DNA from: an uncultured Lachnospiraceae bacterium | GTDB lineage: Bacteria > Bacillota > Clostridia > Lachnospirales > Lachnospiraceae | Assembly (NCBI GenBank): GCA_945913255.1 | Contig: CAMEDC010000014.1 | Coordinates: 1-57,396 of the forward strand | Direction: 5' to 3' | DNA length: 57,396 nt | In this document: piece by piece, positions 44,699 to 53,228 of the stretch | Position numbering within the stretch: the stretch's first letter is position 1 | Layout: each line of letters begins with the position of its first letter | Notes under the pieces: model-generated | What the model saw: only the letters and a program-made list of their open reading frames with translations | What the model was told of the DNA's origin: nothing | Databases searched by the model: none | Program-made: the position numbers and the translations under genes

Positions 44699-45901
44699 AT
44701 GTATCAGACAATCGTGACATTAAAAAAGGGAGAGGGACGCACTCTGAAAGCCGGAGGCATGTGGGTGTATGATAATGAGATAGATTCCATCATGGGAAGC
44801 TTCGAGAACGGAGATGTGGTAGCAGTACATGATTTTGACGGTTACTGTATGGGCTGCGGGTTTATCAATGCGAAATCCAAAATCACGGTGAGAATGCTGT
44901 CCCGAAAGAAGGATACGGTGATTGATGCCGCATTTATGGAGCAGAGAGTGCGGGATGCCTGGAATTACCGCAAGGAAACCATTGATACCTCCAGCTGCCG
45001 TGTGATTTTCGGGGAAGCAGACTTCCTGCCGGGGATTGTGGTGGACAAGTTCTCCGATGTGCTGGTGGTGGAATCTCTGGCACTGGGAATTGATAAATGG
45101 AAGCCGACGATTGTGGAGGCACTGAAAAAGGTCATGGCTGAGGATGGCATTACAATCCGCGGAGTCTATGAGAGAAGTGATGCCAAGGTGCGCCTACAGG
45201 AAGGCATGGAACGCAGCAAGGGCTTTATCGGTGAGCCCTTTGACACAAAGGTGGAGATTGTGGAGAACGGCGTCAGATATATGGTGGATGTGGAAGACGG
45301 ACAGAAGACAGGATTCTTCCTTGACCAGAAGAACAACAGAGCCGCAATTCACAGGTTTTGTAAGGATAAGAAAGTACTGGACTGTTTTACCCATACGGGT
45401 TCTTTTGCGCTGAATGCCGGGATTGCCGGGGCGAAAAGCGTGTTGGGTGTGGATGCTTCCCAGCTTGCGGTAGACCAGGCGACGGAAAACGCAAAGCTGA
45501 ACGGCCTGGAGGATACAGTGAAATTCCAATGTGCCGATGTGTTTGAACTGCTTCCCGAGCTGGAGACCAAGGGTGAGAAATATGATGTGGTAATTCTGGA
45601 TCCGCCTGCCTTTACCAAGTCCAGAAATTCTGTGAAAAATGCGGTAAAAGGTTACAGGGAAATCAATATAAGAGGCCTGAAACTGGTGAAAGACGGCGGA
45701 TTTCTTGTGACCTGCTCCTGTTCCCACTTCATGGAGCCGGACTTGTTTGCGAAGACCATCCGGGAAGCGGCAGCAGGTGCACATAAGCGCCTTCGCCAGG
45801 TGGAATTCCGCACCCAGGCCTGCGACCATCCCATTTTGTGGGCCGCCGACCAGAGTTACTATTTGAAATTCTATATTTTTCAGTGCGTGGAGGAGAAGTA
45901 G
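44699..45901 (+). CDS. 23S rRNA (cytosine-C5)-methyltransferase RlmI-like
   Basis: SAM-dependent methyltransferase of 400 residues. An N-terminal PUA domain (KKGEGRTLKAGGMWVYDNEI) is followed by an RlmI-like middle domain and a Rossmann fold with VLDCFTHTGSFALNAGIAGAKSVLGVDAS and the catalytic VILDPPAFTKSR. It is predicted to modify 23S rRNA; the exact base is inferred from the family. The ATG at 44699 follows AAGGAGAG. The upstream extension would overlap lhr. A terminator lies at 46057. Confidence 0.9.
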   Translation: MYQTIVTLKKGEGRTLKAGGMWVYDNEIDSIMGSFENGDVVAVHDFDGYCMGCGFINAKSKITVRMLSRKKDTVIDAAFMEQRVRDAWNYRKETIDTSSCRVIFGEADFLPGIVVDKFSDVLVVESLALGIDKWKPTIVEALKKVMAEDGITIRGVYERSDAKVRLQEGMERSKGFIGEPFDTKVEIVENGVRYMVDVEDGQKTGFFLDQKNNRAAIHRFCKDKKVLDCFTHTGSFALNAGIAGAKSVLGVDASQLAVDQATENAKLNGLEDTVKFQCADVFELLPELETKGEKYDVVILDPPAFTKSRNSVKNAVKGYREINIRGLKLVKDGGFLVTCSCSHFMEPDLFAKTIREAAAGAHKRLRQVEFRTQACDHPILWAADQSYYLKFYIFQCVEEK

Positions 45902-46056
45902 GACACGAATTGCAGCATTTATTATCACGAAATACCTGTGCACTTGTGATACGAGAATTTCCGGATGGATTAGAGATAATTGGCAAATAGGAAGAGGTAT
46001 AGAAAAGGAATGACACAGCAGGAATTGGGGAAATACGGAATATTTCATTAAACGGG

Positions 46057-46090
46057 CAATCGGAGAAATTCTCCGATTGTTTCTTTTATA
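46057..46090 (+). terminator. Terminator after the RlmI-like gene
   Basis: Inverted repeat CAATCGGAGAA / TTCTCCGATTG followed by TTTCTTTT. Confidence 0.85.
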
Positions 46091-46111
46091 ATTAATTTTT
46101 GTGATGAAAGG

Positions 46112-46140
46112 TTGTATTTTTTCAGACTATCACATATAAT
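46112..46140 (+). promoter_or_regulatory. Promoter of the AAA_14 gene with flanking dyad
   Basis: TTGTAT (46112-46117), a 17-nt spacer and TATAAT (46135-46140). The -10 box is flanked by the inverted repeat ATCACAT (46129-46135) and ATGTGAT (46145-46151). Further TGTGAT/ATCACA half-sites occur at about 46100, 46157 and 46178, which suggests a repressor-binding region. Confidence 0.6.
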
Positions 46141-46182
46141 AAAAATGTGATAATAAATCACAAAAATCCTAATATAAGTGTG

Positions 46183-47535
46183 ATGAGTGAATCTATGGAA
46201 CGATTTATTTTGAAAAAACTGCTGGCCTGGAAGAACTCTCCCTACCGCAAACCCCTGATTCTAAAAGGTGTGCGTCAGGTAGGCAAGACTTGGGTTCTCA
46301 AAGAGTTCGGCAAGCGTTATTATGAAAATACCGCTTATTTTAACTTTGACGAAAACGAAGAATACAAGCAGTTCTTCGAGACCGCCAAGGATGTTGACCG
46401 CATCCTGCAAAATCTGATATTGGCAAGCGGGCAAAAGATTGTGCCGGAAAAGACGCTTATTATCTTTGATGAGGTGCAGGACTGCCCTAAGGTGATCAAC
46501 TCCATGAAGTATTTCTGTGAGAATGCTCCGCAGTATCATATTGCCTGCGCCGGTTCTCTACTGGGTATTGCTCTGGCAAAGCCGTCTTCTTTTCCGGTGG
46601 GTAAAGTTAACTTTATGCAGATTGACCCCATGACATTCTCAGAATTCCTGATTGCCAACGGTGATGAGAACCTTGCTAAATATCTGGAAAGCGTAGACAC
46701 TATTGAGCCGATTCCGGATGCCTTCTTCAATCCTCTGTACGAGAAACTGAAGATGTACTATGTCACCGGTGGCATGCCGGAACCTGTGTTGATGTGGACG
46801 GAAGCTCGTGATGTTTCCGCTATGCAGGAAGCACTGTCCGGCATCATTGGTGCTTATGAGCGTGACTTTGCAAAGCACCCTAACATCAGCGAGTTCCCGA
46901 AGATTTCCATGATCTGGAAGTCCATACCGTCCCAGCTGGCAAGAGAGAACAAGAAGTTCATCTACAAGGTTGTTAAGGAGGGCGCAAGAGCCCGTGAATA
47001 CGAGGATGCCCTGCAGTGGCTGGTAGATGCCCGACTGGTGCATAAGATTTATCGCAGCTCTGCTCCCGGCCTACCAGTGGCTGCTTACGATGACCTTTCC
47101 GCCTTCAAAATTTATCTGGTGGATGTGGGGCTGCTCCGCCGTCTGGCTCAGCTGTCACCTACTGCCTTCGGAGAAGGCAACCGCCTGTTCACTGAGTTTA
47201 AGGGTGCACTAACCGAGAACTTTGTATTGCAGACCTTGCTTACGCAGTTTGAAGTAGTTCCTCGCTACTGGACGCAGAGCAATCCTCCTTATGAGGTGGA
47301 TTTCCTGATCCAGCGTGAGAATGACATTTTCCCTGTTGAGGTCAAATCTGAGGCCAATACATCCAGCAAGAGCCTGAAGAAATTCAAGGAATTGTTTCCG
47401 GATAAGGTCAAGCTCCGTGTACGCTTCTCCCTGGACAATTTGAAGTTGGATGATGATGTACTGAATATTCCTCTGTTCATGGCAGATCAGGCGGATCGGC
47501 TGATTGGACTGGCATTAGAAGAAAAACAGAACTGA
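46183..47535 (+). CDS. AAA_14 / DUF4143 ATPase
   Basis: P-loop ATPase of about 450 residues. The Walker A region is the altered loop KGVRQVGKTWVLKEFG typical of AAA_14, and Walker B is LIIFDEVQDCPK. From about residue 200 the DUF4143 domain with a nuclease-like fold follows (YEVDFLIQRENDIFPVEVKSE). The family is common in gut anaerobes and of unknown function; it is often horizontally acquired. The ATG at 46183 has no good ribosome binding site, and 46195 is possible. It has its own promoter with repeated half-sites, and no partner gene. Confidence 0.85.
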   Translation: MSESMERFILKKLLAWKNSPYRKPLILKGVRQVGKTWVLKEFGKRYYENTAYFNFDENEEYKQFFETAKDVDRILQNLILASGQKIVPEKTLIIFDEVQDCPKVINSMKYFCENAPQYHIACAGSLLGIALAKPSSFPVGKVNFMQIDPMTFSEFLIANGDENLAKYLESVDTIEPIPDAFFNPLYEKLKMYYVTGGMPEPVLMWTEARDVSAMQEALSGIIGAYERDFAKHPNISEFPKISMIWKSIPSQLARENKKFIYKVVKEGARAREYEDALQWLVDARLVHKIYRSSAPGLPVAAYDDLSAFKIYLVDVGLLRRLAQLSPTAFGEGNRLFTEFKGALTENFVLQTLLTQFEVVPRYWTQSNPPYEVDFLIQRENDIFPVEVKSEANTSSKSLKKFKELFPDKVKLRVRFSLDNLKLDDDVLNIPLFMADQADRLIGLALEEKQN

Positions 47536-47645
47536 AGCGAATGTGTGAAGTATGCAAAGGAGTATAGAGAGTACGGCGCGGGTGGTTTTTGTAGACAGAT
47601 TCGGAATCAGATGGGGCATTATGACTGAAAAATAGAGGGGAAATT

Positions 47646-48941
47646 ATGAAAAAGCCGGGATATAGATTTTGGATTGCCATGGTTTTGTTTGGATTGATTG
47701 GCCAGGTGGCGTGGGTTGTGGAAAATATGTATTTGAATGTGTTTATCTACAAAATGTTCCACGCTTCTGCGGCAGACATTTCATTGATGGTGGGAGCCAG
47801 CTCCGTGGCGGCAGCGTTGACAACGATTCTGATAGGAGCATTGTCCGATTGGGTGGGGAAGCGTAAGCACTTTATCTGCGGAGGCTATTTGGTGTGGGGC
47901 ATCACCATTTTGGCATTCGGACTGGTGCGGATGGATCTTCTGACCCCTCTTTACAGCAATACTCTGGAAGCGGCGGCTTTGGGAATCAATCTGGTTATTA
48001 TTTTGGATTGTGTTATGACCTTCTTTGGCTCTGCTGCCAATGATGCCGCTTACAATGCGTGGCTGACGGATGAAGGAGATGAGACAAACCGCGGTAAAAT
48101 TGAGGGTATCAATGCCATGATGCCATTGGTATCTATACTGGTAGTGTTCGGCGGATTTATGGGATTTGATTTGGACAAGGCAGACAGCTGGACGGTGATT
48201 TATATCATTGTAGGCGGTGTGGTTTTTGCAGCGGGCGTACTGGGATGCTTCCTGATCAAAGAAACCGGGGTACATAGCGATGCCGGCAGAGGTACTTCTT
48301 TTCATGAGAATCTGTTGTACAGCTTTCGCCCCGGTACCATGAAAAAGAATCCGCTGCTATATGCAGTTATCGTGGCGTTTGCACTGTTCGGTATATCCAT
48401 TCAGACTTATATGCCCTATCTGATTGTGTACTATGAGCAGACACTGCATATGGAGAATTATGTGCTGATTATGGCACCGGCAATTATTCTGGCATCGGTT
48501 GTCACGGCATGTTACGGCAGGGTATATGATAAAAAAGGATTTTGGTTCAGCACTCTTCCCAGTATCGGGATGCTGGTGAGCGGATATTTGGTTTTGTATT
48601 TTTCGGTACATACTTTGCCGGTTTTTATAGGCTCGCTGTTGATGATGAGCGGCTATCTGACCGGTATGGCAGTGTTTGGTGCCATGATTCGTGACTGTAT
48701 TCCGGAGAATATGGCAGGACGGTTCCAGGGCATCCGTATTATCGGGCAGGTTCTGATTCCCGGTCTCATTGGTCCTTTTATCGGCGCATTCGTTCTGCGC
48801 AATGCGGAACAGATTGCGAATCAGGACGGAACCTTTTCCTTCCTGCCCAACAGAAATATCTGGCTGGCGGCCACGGCTGCGGCAGCAGTGCTGTGCGTGG
48901 CACTGGGGGGAATTTACAGGATGCAGAAAAAAAGAAAATGA
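47646..48941 (+). CDS. MFS transporter, probably for a sugar
   Basis: Major facilitator protein of 431 residues with twelve predicted helices. The loop between helices 2 and 3 (GALSDWVGKRKHF) is the MFS signature. A block with DAAYNAWLTDEGDETNRGKIEGINAMMPL is typical of a group found next to glycosidase genes. It likely imports a glycoside cut by the GH4 and GH27 enzymes encoded at 50-53 kb. Its stop is 1 nt from the end of the convergent AraC gene, with no terminator between. The substrate is inferred from context only. Confidence 0.85.
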   Translation: MKKPGYRFWIAMVLFGLIGQVAWVVENMYLNVFIYKMFHASAADISLMVGASSVAAALTTILIGALSDWVGKRKHFICGGYLVWGITILAFGLVRMDLLTPLYSNTLEAAALGINLVIILDCVMTFFGSAANDAAYNAWLTDEGDETNRGKIEGINAMMPLVSILVVFGGFMGFDLDKADSWTVIYIIVGGVVFAAGVLGCFLIKETGVHSDAGRGTSFHENLLYSFRPGTMKKNPLLYAVIVAFALFGISIQTYMPYLIVYYEQTLHMENYVLIMAPAIILASVVTACYGRVYDKKGFWFSTLPSIGMLVSGYLVLYFSVHTLPVFIGSLLMMSGYLTGMAVFGAMIRDCIPENMAGRFQGIRIIGQVLIPGLIGPFIGAFVLRNAEQIANQDGTFSFLPNRNIWLAATAAAAVLCVALGGIYRMQKKRK

Positions 48942-48942
48942 T

Positions 48943-49839
48943 TCAGGTCTGAGGATATTTGTGTGTATTATTGCGCCATTCTTTTGGAGAAAACCCGGTC
49001 AGGCTGGTAAAGACAACAGCAAAGTGTTGTCTGCTGTTGAAACCTACGTTGATGGCAATATCAACAATCGGAAGAGAGGAAGTTTCCAGCAACAGCTTGG
49101 CTTTTTCTACTCGCAGTTCAGAAATCTTTTCGATCAGGGATATTCCTGTTTCCTTTTTGAAAAGACGCTGCAGATAACCTTGAGAAATGCCTGCCTCGTT
49201 GGCTATATCTGATATGTGGATATCCCGGTCAAAGTTTTTTTCCAGATATTTCAGAGTTTTGCGGACATAAAGGTTTCCCTCTTTTGTTTTGGTATCCGGT
49301 GCAATGCTTTGGCGGGCGAGTAGCAGAAGGAATTGCCCGAGCAGAAAATCAATCAGCAAATTGGAGCTGACAACGCCGGGAGAAACAGTTTGTTTTTTCA
49401 ATTCCGAAATGAGAGTCTGCAGGGTAGCATACAGGCTGCCGTCATCATTTCCCAAAATAATGTGTTCAGAACTGTCCATAAATTTACGAAACAACTTTTC
49501 GGAGAAAAGCTGCTCCAGATGAAATAGACTGTGAGAAGGTTCCAGTTTTCCTTCCAAATTTAAGATTCGGCAGGGAGATTCCTTTTCTACGGTCAGTTTA
49601 TGAGGAATCTGATTGCTTAACAGAATGTATTCACCGTCTCGCAGTTCATATTCTTTTTCCTGGCAATCTTCAACACACAATACCTTACATTTTCCATGTA
49701 CCACATACATGATTTCCCAAGTGTCGTGCGTATGAATATCCATTTGAAAAAAAGGATAATGGATAGCGTAGAAATAATAAATTCTTAGCCAGTACGAAGC
49801 AAAACTGTCTGCACATTTTCCGCTGTTATCAAGTATCAT
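48943..49839 (-). CDS. AraC-family transcriptional regulator
   Basis: Regulator of 298 residues. The N-terminal cupin-like sensor (DIHTHDTWEIMYVVHGKCKV, EYELRDGEYILLSNQIPHKL) is followed by two helix-turn-helix units (ISDIANEAGISQGYLQRLFKKETG and IVDIAINVGFNSRQHFAVVFTSLTGFSP). It is divergent from the GH4-GH27 operon and convergent with the MFS gene, and probably controls both. GGGGGAA precedes the ATG. The inducer is unknown. Confidence 0.92.
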   Translation of the reverse strand: MILDNSGKCADSFASYWLRIYYFYAIHYPFFQMDIHTHDTWEIMYVVHGKCKVLCVEDCQEKEYELRDGEYILLSNQIPHKLTVEKESPCRILNLEGKLEPSHSLFHLEQLFSEKLFRKFMDSSEHIILGNDDGSLYATLQTLISELKKQTVSPGVVSSNLLIDFLLGQFLLLLARQSIAPDTKTKEGNLYVRKTLKYLEKNFDRDIHISDIANEAGISQGYLQRLFKKETGISLIEKISELRVEKAKLLLETSSLPIVDIAINVGFNSRQHFAVVFTSLTGFSPKEWRNNTHKYPQT

Positions 49840-49979
49840 AGGTTTATTCCCCCGGGGATTTCTTTTATGGACATTTTAGATGTTCCCTATTTGCATGTCA
49901 ATAATAATGTCAGAATACCTTGCATTTAAAAAAAAGATACACAAATCGTTCCATTTATTTTTTTGGCATAAGATATAAT
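49840..49979 (+). promoter_or_regulatory. Control region with -10 box before structured repeat copy 2
   Basis: A/T-rich region between the AraC gene and structured repeat copy 2. TATAAT at 49974-49979 lies directly before the repeat, so a transcript would begin with it. No convincing -35 box is seen, which fits an activator-dependent promoter. Confidence 0.5.
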
Positions 49980-50132
49980 AAGCGCATAAGAAAAACAAGC
50001 GGCTGCGAAGCAGATATTTGTTTTTCGAACTTCCAAAGGAAGTTTGGGCTAGTTAACGAGTAAACAGCCTGCGAAAGCAGGCAAGAGAGCGCTGAAAGCG
50101 CGGGTTTACGAGATTAAGAAGGTTTCATGATA
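49980..50132 (+). ncRNA. Structured repeat element, copy 2 (possible leader RNA of GH4-GH27)
   Basis: Second copy of the element at 9301-9442. The P1 stem (GAAAAACAA at 49990-49998 with its complement at 50018-50026) and the inner hairpin CTGC-GAA-GCAG (50003-50013) keep pairing although three base pairs differ from copy 1 on both sides. An extra hairpin AACTTCC-AAA-GGAAGTT (50028-50044) is unique to this copy. The 60 nt at 50053-50112 equal copy 1 exactly and can form the closing stem GTAAAC/GTTTAC with two hairpins. It ends about 30 nt before the GH4 start, so it would be part of that mRNA leader. Confidence 0.6.
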
Positions 50133-50165
50133 TAACTAATTTAAAAATACGGGAGGGATTGCATT

Positions 50166-51674
50166 ATGTCTTTTAAGCTTGCGGTGATTGGCGCGGGGAG
50201 TGTTGGCTTTACACGTACTTTGTTTTCGGATTTGATGACTGTTCCGGAGTTCCGCAATATAGAAGTGGCGTTTACGGATATCAACAGCCATAATCTGGAA
50301 ATGGTAACAGCACTTTGCCAGCGTGATTTGGAAGCAAATCATATTGATATCAGAATTCATTCCACAACAGACAGGCGGGAAGCTTTGAAAGGTGCCCGAT
50401 ATATCATTAATTGTGTCCGCATCGGAATGTTGGAAGCTTTTGAAATGGATGTTGATATTCCTCTTCGTTACGGAGTGGATCAATGCGTGGGAGATACGCT
50501 TTGCACAGGCGGTGTGTTCTATGGTCAGCGCGGAATTGCTGCCATTTTGGACTTTTGTAAGGATATACGTGAAGTGGCAGAACCCAATGCGTTGATGCTC
50601 AACTATGCGAATCCCAATGCCATGATGACCTGGGCTGCCAATAAATACGGAAAGGTTCGTACAGTCGGTCTGTGTCACGGTGTGCAGGGAGGACACAAAC
50701 AAATTGCAGAGGCATTAGGGTATAAGCAGGAGGAAGTGGATATCATCTGTGCGGGAATCAATCATCAGACATGGTATATTTCCGTAAAGCACGATGGAAA
50801 AGAACTGCTGGATGATATTTTGCCGGCTTATGAGAAGAATGCGGAACTGTCTGCTACAGAGAAGGTGCGCATCGATATACTGAAGAATTTCGGGTATTAT
50901 TCCACAGAATCGAATGGTCATCTTTCGGAGTATGTGGCATGGTACCGCAAGAGACCGGAAGAATTGAAAAAATGGATTGATCTGGGTGTTTGGATCAATG
51001 GAGAGACCGGCGGTTACTTGAGAGTGTGCCGTGAAGGTCGCAACTGGTTCGAAGAGGATTTTCCCAATTGGATGAAGGAACCGGCACGCGAGTATATTCC
51101 CGAGAATCGAAGTCAGGAACATGGCTCCTATATTATCGAGGGACTGGAAACCGGTCGTGTTTATCGAGGGCATTTTAATGTTATGAATGAAGGGTGCATT
51201 ACGAATCTGCCGGATGAATGTGTGGTTGAGGTACCTGGATATGTGGACGCCAACGGTATCAATATTCCTAAAGTCGGAGAGCTGCCGCTTGGCTGTGCTG
51301 CGGTATGTTCACAAAGTATCTGGGTGCAGCGTCTTGCAGTAGAAGCGGCAGTCAATGGGGATATCCGTTTGCTGCGACAGGCTCTTTTGATGGATCCGCT
51401 GACAGGAGCGGTATGTACTCCGGAGGAAATTATCCAGATGGCAGACGAGATGCTGATTGCGGAAGCACAGTGGCTGCCGCAGTACGCGAAGGAAATTGAG
51501 CGTGCAAAGCAGCGCATGGCTGAGCGCAGGGAGAAAGGTACCTATATAGAGCCCAGAGACTACAAAGGGATTCGTGTGCACGAAAAAACGGTGGAAAAAA
51601 TGCGCCTGAATAAAGAAGAGGCACGAAAGAATGCCGCGGAAGCGGACAAGGCAAAAGAGCGTCCCGCGGGATAG
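50166..51674 (+). CDS. Glycoside hydrolase family 4 (alpha-glycosidase, CHGV type)
   Basis: NAD- and metal-dependent GH4 enzyme of 502 residues. The dinucleotide loop is VIGAGSVGFTRTLFSDL. The metal motif reads CHGV at residues 170-173, unlike the CHEV of the GH4 enzyme at 18405; a second ligand is the His of CAGINHQTW. CHG-type motifs are reported for GH4 enzymes acting on non-phosphorylated alpha-glucosides or glucuronides, and CHSV for alpha-galactosidases, so the sugar is open. A Lys/Glu-rich tail of about 40 residues ends the protein. It starts after GGGAGGG and is followed 116 nt later by GH27. Confidence 0.88.
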   Translation: MSFKLAVIGAGSVGFTRTLFSDLMTVPEFRNIEVAFTDINSHNLEMVTALCQRDLEANHIDIRIHSTTDRREALKGARYIINCVRIGMLEAFEMDVDIPLRYGVDQCVGDTLCTGGVFYGQRGIAAILDFCKDIREVAEPNALMLNYANPNAMMTWAANKYGKVRTVGLCHGVQGGHKQIAEALGYKQEEVDIICAGINHQTWYISVKHDGKELLDDILPAYEKNAELSATEKVRIDILKNFGYYSTESNGHLSEYVAWYRKRPEELKKWIDLGVWINGETGGYLRVCREGRNWFEEDFPNWMKEPAREYIPENRSQEHGSYIIEGLETGRVYRGHFNVMNEGCITNLPDECVVEVPGYVDANGINIPKVGELPLGCAAVCSQSIWVQRLAVEAAVNGDIRLLRQALLMDPLTGAVCTPEEIIQMADEMLIAEAQWLPQYAKEIERAKQRMAERREKGTYIEPRDYKGIRVHEKTVEKMRLNKEEARKNAAEADKAKERPAG

Positions 51675-51790
51675 AATAAAGTGTTAAATTGGTATTCGAA
51701 AGCAAAGCGATTAAATACAGAAAAGTAAAAACATCAAGTAAAAGCAAAAACAGAAAACCAAAACACCATGTAAGAAAGGGAGATTGAAAC

Positions 51791-53050
51791 ATGAAAGCAC
51801 TGACGGCACCTATGGGATGGAACAGCTGGGACTGCTACGGCGCTGCTGTTACCGAAGAGATTGTGAGACAGAATGCAGAATTTATGGCAAAACATTTAAA
51901 ACAGTATGGTTGGGAGTATATCACGGTAGATATTCAGTGGTCTCAGCCAACTGCTGACAACAATGAATATCATCCCTTCGCGGAATTGGAAATGGATGAA
52001 TATTCTCGTTTAATTCCCGCTGAGAACCGTTTTCCTTCTGCGGCGGGAGGAAAAGGTTTTGGCCCTCTGGCAGAGTATATTCATTCACTTGGACTGAAGT
52101 TCGGCATCCATATCATGCGCGGTATTCCCAGACAGGCAGTTCACAGAAATACACCTATCAAGGGAACGGACAAAACTGCACGTGATATAGCAAAGACCAA
52201 TAGTATCTGTGCGTGGAATACCGATATGTATGGTGTAGACCCAAGTAAGGAAGGCGCAAGAGCATATTATGACAGTCTGTTTGAATTGTATGCTTCCTGG
52301 GGAGTGGACTTTATTAAATGCGATGATATCTGCAGAGAACTTCCCCATGAGGAAGAGGAAATGATTATGCTCAGCGAGTCGCTGCATTCCTGCGGCAGAG
52401 AGATGATCTTAAGTTTATCTCCGGGTCCGGCTCTTTTGGAGAAGGCAGAGCTTTATAAGCAGGTTTCCAATATGTGGCGTATTACAGATGATTTCTGGGA
52501 TGATTGGAAATTACTGTACGATATGTTCTCGCGCGCAGAAAAGTGGTCCATTCATGCAGGTAATGGTCATTGGCCGGATGCAGATATGCTTCCTATCGGT
52601 CCGATTCGTCAGGTTTATAATAAGGATGAAAGAACCAAGTTTACAGAGGATGAGCAGATTACCATGATGACTCTTTGGTGCATCATGCGTTCTCCATTGA
52701 TTATCGGAGGAGAAATGACAGGTTTTGATGCATTTACCATGAGCCTGCTGACCAATGAGGAGCTTTTAAAGATGCACGCAAATTCCCGACATTCACACCA
52801 GGTATGGAGAAAGGAAATTGATGGAGTAGAGCATATTCTCTGGACTTCCGTCAGTGCTGAGGGAGGACAGTATATCGCAGTATTTAATGTGGGAGATGCG
52901 GACAGTGAGATTGCTATTCCATTAACAGATTTGGAACTTTACAAGGGTATCAGTGGATTTGAAATCTGGAGCGGAGAGAAATTTGAAGCCCTAACAGAAC
53001 TGAAAGTATCTTTGAAGAGCCATGGTGCAAAGGCATTTTATTTTGAATAA
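51791..53050 (+). CDS. Glycoside hydrolase family 27 (alpha-galactosidase type)
   Basis: Retaining alpha-glycosidase of 419 residues with no signal peptide. It begins with the GH27 hallmark APMGWNSWDCYG. The predicted nucleophile is Asp178 in FIKCDD and the acid/base is the second Asp of WRITDDFWDDW (about residue 234). The C-terminal beta domain ends the protein. Alpha-galactosidase is the common activity, but GH27 also holds alpha-N-acetylgalactosaminidases and beta-L-arabinopyranosidases. Paired with GH4, under the AraC regulator at 48943. A terminator follows at 53059. Confidence 0.9.
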   Translation: MKALTAPMGWNSWDCYGAAVTEEIVRQNAEFMAKHLKQYGWEYITVDIQWSQPTADNNEYHPFAELEMDEYSRLIPAENRFPSAAGGKGFGPLAEYIHSLGLKFGIHIMRGIPRQAVHRNTPIKGTDKTARDIAKTNSICAWNTDMYGVDPSKEGARAYYDSLFELYASWGVDFIKCDDICRELPHEEEEMIMLSESLHSCGREMILSLSPGPALLEKAELYKQVSNMWRITDDFWDDWKLLYDMFSRAEKWSIHAGNGHWPDADMLPIGPIRQVYNKDERTKFTEDEQITMMTLWCIMRSPLIIGGEMTGFDAFTMSLLTNEELLKMHANSRHSHQVWRKEIDGVEHILWTSVSAEGGQYIAVFNVGDADSEIAIPLTDLELYKGISGFEIWSGEKFEALTELKVSLKSHGAKAFYFE

Positions 53051-53058
53051 TTATCGCG

Positions 53059-53096
53059 GGCTGTCGGACTGCTTTTTCAGTGCGACAGCCTTTTTT
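53059..53096 (+). terminator. Terminator of the GH4-GH27 operon
   Basis: Stem GGCTGTCG / CGACAGCC (53059-53066 and 53083-53090) followed by T6. Confidence 0.9.
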
Positions 53097-53228
53097 ACAT
53101 CAATACGACCATTAACAAAATGCACAGGCGCAGTATTATGCGTAAAGGATAATGTGATGGGAATAGCGCGGGTTGAAGAAATATGATATGCTGTATGAAA
53201 GAGTAGTTTGTGAACAGGGGGTAAGAGT

